A model generated the notes under the pieces. That model was not told where the DNA came from and ran no database searches. It saw nothing but the letters and a program-made list of their open reading frames with translations. The translations under genes and the position numbers were made by a program. Below, one piece after another: positions 4,978 through 6,864 of a stretch of DNA of 6,864 nt. Location of the stretch: contig JAUVIT010000093.1 in assembly GCA_030592605.1 (NCBI GenBank), forward strand, positions 1-6,864. The letters run 5' to 3'. Numbering within the stretch: position 1 is the stretch's first letter; each line of letters starts with the position of its first letter. The DNA is from Bacteroidota bacterium. GTDB taxonomy: Bacteria; Bacteroidota; Bacteroidia; Bacteroidales; GCA-2748055.

Positions 4978-6468
4978 GTGAAAAAGCTTCATCTGCTGGT
5001 CATAAAGTCTTTTGTAGGTCCGTTCATACTGACATTCTTCTTTGTCATTTTTATACTTCTGATGCAGTTCCTCTGGAAGTATATCGATGACCTTATTGGG
5101 AAGGGTTTGGAGATGAGTGTGATTTCTGAGTTTCTGCTCTACACCAGTGCAAGCCTGGTTCCTATGGCCCTGCCTCTCGCAGTACTTCTTGCCAGCCTGA
5201 TGACATTCGGGAACCTGGCAGAAAACCTGGAATTGCTGGCATTTAAATCTTCCGGCATATCACTCGTAAGGATTATGGCACCCGTTATGCTGATTTCAGC
5301 ATGCATAGCCATCGGGGCATTCATGTTTGCAAACTTTGTAATGCCGGTAACCAATCTGAAGATGAGGTCACTGCTATATGATATCCAGCAGCAGCGTCCC
5401 GAACTCACCATCAAACCGGGTGTATTTGACAATAACCTGGAGGGTTATTCGATCCGCATAGGTTCCAGGGATACTAAAACCAGTCTTCTACAGGATATCC
5501 TGATTTTTGACCACACCAAGAAACAGGGAAACATCCGGGTTACTGTGGCCGATTCGGGTTATATGAAGATGTCGGCCGACGAAAAGCACCTACTGCTCAC
5601 CCTTTACAATGGTCATACCTATGAGGAGATGCAGAAGCAAAAGAAAGAGAAAAAACACATCAAGAGCTACCCCCATCAAAGAGAACATTTCGAACATCAG
5701 GACCTGATTATTGAAATGACCGGATTTGGTCTCAACAGAACGGATGAAAATCTATTTCGGAATGCCTTTTCCATGCTGAATATTGGCCAGCTACACCATT
5801 TCGAGGACTCACTTACTATGGATCTGGATACAATTCTTAATGATTTCCAGCGCACCATTGAGCGTACATTAGTGGACAAACCAAAAACCATGCTCATCAA
5901 AAGAAGAAAAATTCTTCCCGATTCTGTCAGGGCCGCCATGGACCGGGATACCATGACGGTTGAGATGCTTCATGTGGATACCCTGTACAGCCAACTAAGT
6001 AAACTGGAGCAACGACGGGCCATCACCCAGGCCATCACCTATGCACGAAGCAACAAAAGTATTACCAAATCCAATGTTGGAACTACTGAATGGAAAATCT
6101 CAAAACTGCGAAGATACCAGATTGAGATCCAACGCAAGTACACCCTCTCCCTGCTTTGTATGATCTTCTTTTTTATCGGGGCGCCCCTGGGGGCCATTAT
6201 CCGGAAAGGGGGTCTGGGAATGCCCGTAATCGTAAGTGTGCTACTGTTCCTGATCTACTATGTGATCTCCATGACCGGAGAGAAGTTTGTGCGTGAAGAT
6301 ATCCTTCCTCCATTTGTCGGCATGTGGATTTCAACAATCATCCTGATTCCCGTCAGCATTCTGCTTACCTACAAAGCTGCCAACGACTCAGTCATTATGA
6401 ATGTTGAAACCTACTTTCTCTGGGCGAAAAAGCTGTGGCAAAGAGTTCAAAAACGTTCGCAGAGATAA
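4978..6468 (+). CDS. LptF/LptG (YjgP/YjgQ) family permease with enlarged middle domain
   Basis: A 496-residue inner-membrane protein of the LptF/LptG family, the transmembrane half of the LptB2FG transporter that extracts lipopolysaccharide and passes it to the periplasmic bridge. Three N-terminal helices (about 12-32, 54-76, 98-122) and three C-terminal ones (about 392-408, 418-436, 450-468) flank a large soluble domain. Family signatures are ENLELLAFKSSGISL (82-96) after helix 2, QQRPELTIKPGVF (138-150) at the start of the periplasmic beta-jellyroll, and FIGAPLGAIIRKGG in the C-terminal part. E. coli LptF and LptG are about 360 residues; the surplus here is a charged, helix-rich stretch at roughly 245-385. 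LptF and LptG cannot be told apart from sequence alone. The start is GTG at 4978: it gives MKKLHLL-type residues before helix 1, and no better in-frame start is visible. The purine run GGGAGAGG (4969-4976) precedes it, but is unusually close for a Shine-Dalgarno. The following glycosyltransferase overlaps its stop. Confidence 0.88.
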   Translation: MKKLHLLVIKSFVGPFILTFFFVIFILLMQFLWKYIDDLIGKGLEMSVISEFLLYTSASLVPMALPLAVLLASLMTFGNLAENLELLAFKSSGISLVRIMAPVMLISACIAIGAFMFANFVMPVTNLKMRSLLYDIQQQRPELTIKPGVFDNNLEGYSIRIGSRDTKTSLLQDILIFDHTKKQGNIRVTVADSGYMKMSADEKHLLLTLYNGHTYEEMQKQKKEKKHIKSYPHQREHFEHQDLIIEMTGFGLNRTDENLFRNAFSMLNIGQLHHFEDSLTMDLDTILNDFQRTIERTLVDKPKTMLIKRRKILPDSVRAAMDRDTMTVEMLHVDTLYSQLSKLEQRRAITQAITYARSNKSITKSNVGTTEWKISKLRRYQIEIQRKYTLSLLCMIFFFIGAPLGAIIRKGGLGMPVIVSVLLFLIYYVISMTGEKFVREDILPPFVGMWISTIILIPVSILLTYKAANDSVIMNVETYFLWAKKLWQRVQKRSQR

Positions 6469-6864
6469 TGAAAATCCTGATCCTGACCAATAAACTTCCT
6501 TACCCCCCCAGGGATGGAGGCTCCATTGCCACACTTAATATGATAAAAGGTCTGCACGATGCAGGCAATCAGATCACCTGCCTGGCCCTGAATACAAACA
6601 AGCATTCTTATCCGGTAAAGAAGATCCCGCCCGAGTTGGGAAAGAGCATTCGATTTCTTGGAGTAGATTGTAACAGCTCCATCAGGCCACTGAAGCTCGT
6701 AAAAAATCTGCTGTTCTCCAGAGAACCTTATATTGCCTTACGTTTTAATATCAAGGCATTCAGAACTGCACTCGCCACACTCCTGCAGGAAGATACATTT
6801 GATATTATCCAGCTGGAGGGTCCCTACCCCGGACAATATCTTGACCTGATCAGGAAGGGGAGCA
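6468..6864 (+). CDS. Glycosyltransferase, family-4 (GT-B) type, 3' partial
   Basis: The first 132 codons of a glycosyltransferase that runs off the right edge. The start MKILILTNKLPYPPRDGGS is typical of GT-B enzymes of the family-4 type: a hydrophobic first strand, a loop with PYPPRDGG (residues 11-18), then a helix (IATLNMIKGLHDAGNQ) and second strand (ITCLALN). The next part includes SIRFLGVD and the segment FDIIQLEGPYPGQYLDLI, which corresponds to the strand 'D-I-I-x-x-E' and following loop of the acceptor-side domain. The nucleotide-sugar site lies in the missing C-terminal half, so donor and acceptor are unknown. The ATG begins on the last base of the permease stop codon (TAATG, 6466-6470), pointing to translational coupling. 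A role in building surface glycan, perhaps lipopolysaccharide or a related polymer, is inferred from that neighbour. Confidence 0.8.
   Translation, partial: MKILILTNKLPYPPRDGGSIATLNMIKGLHDAGNQITCLALNTNKHSYPVKKIPPELGKSIRFLGVDCNSSIRPLKLVKNLLFSREPYIALRFNIKAFRTALATLLQEDTFDIIQLEGPYPGQYLDLIRKGS

Noticed and set aside
1..6864. CRISPR array, tRNA/rRNA, insertion sequence or integrase/attachment site
   Set aside because: No spaced repeats, tRNA-like cloverleaf, transposase/integrase motifs or flanking direct repeats were seen on either strand.

Overview
The window looks like a chromosomal segment of a Bacteroidota bacterium, probably in or near the Bacteroidales. Three things suggest this: a radical SAM/lipoprotein gene pair of a type I know mainly from Bacteroides and relatives; a perfect match (TAACTTTG) to the TAnnTTTG promoter element of this phylum; and a START-like/AHSA1-type small protein and an enlarged LptF/LptG permease with a Bacteroidota flavour. 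All assignments come from reading motifs; no database search was run.

Layout: (1) 1-673, plus strand: remnant of a serine beta-lactamase-like hydrolase. It is cut by the left edge and broken by an internal out-of-frame deletion near 382-390. (2) 2749 down to 647, minus strand: a tight three-gene operon with overlapping ends, in the order lipoprotein, radical SAM/SPASM enzyme, nitroreductase. (3) 2821-2895: intergenic stretch with a good rho-independent terminator and a second inverted repeat, closing the next gene upstream on the same strand. (4) 4336 down to 2897, minus strand: a complete sugar-porter MFS transporter. (5) 4337-4532: divergent intergenic region with one plausible plus-strand promoter. 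(6) 4533-6864, plus strand: START-like protein, LptF/LptG-family permease with its own promoter, and the first 132 codons of a family-4-type glycosyltransferase overlapping the permease stop by one base.

The most interesting element is the operon at 647-2749. A seven-cysteine SPASM radical SAM protein is translationally coupled to a small exported protein with a doubled EYGT motif and a carboxypeptidase-regulatory-like beta domain. I recognise the pair as the uncharacterised 'rSAM/lipoprotein system' (from memory TIGR04133/TIGR04134). The likely logic is post-translational modification of the small protein by the radical SAM enzyme before export, but the chemistry is unknown. A flavin-type nitroreductase is fused onto the operon by a 17-base overlap and may be a third component. 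The radical SAM gene is clearly AT-richer (about 32% GC over 1561-1920) than its surroundings (about 47% over 5161-5520), which suggests that this gene, perhaps with the lipoprotein, arrived by transfer.

The right-hand genes point to envelope biogenesis: a lipopolysaccharide-export type permease coupled to a glycosyltransferase. The sugar transporter is probably an independent unit.
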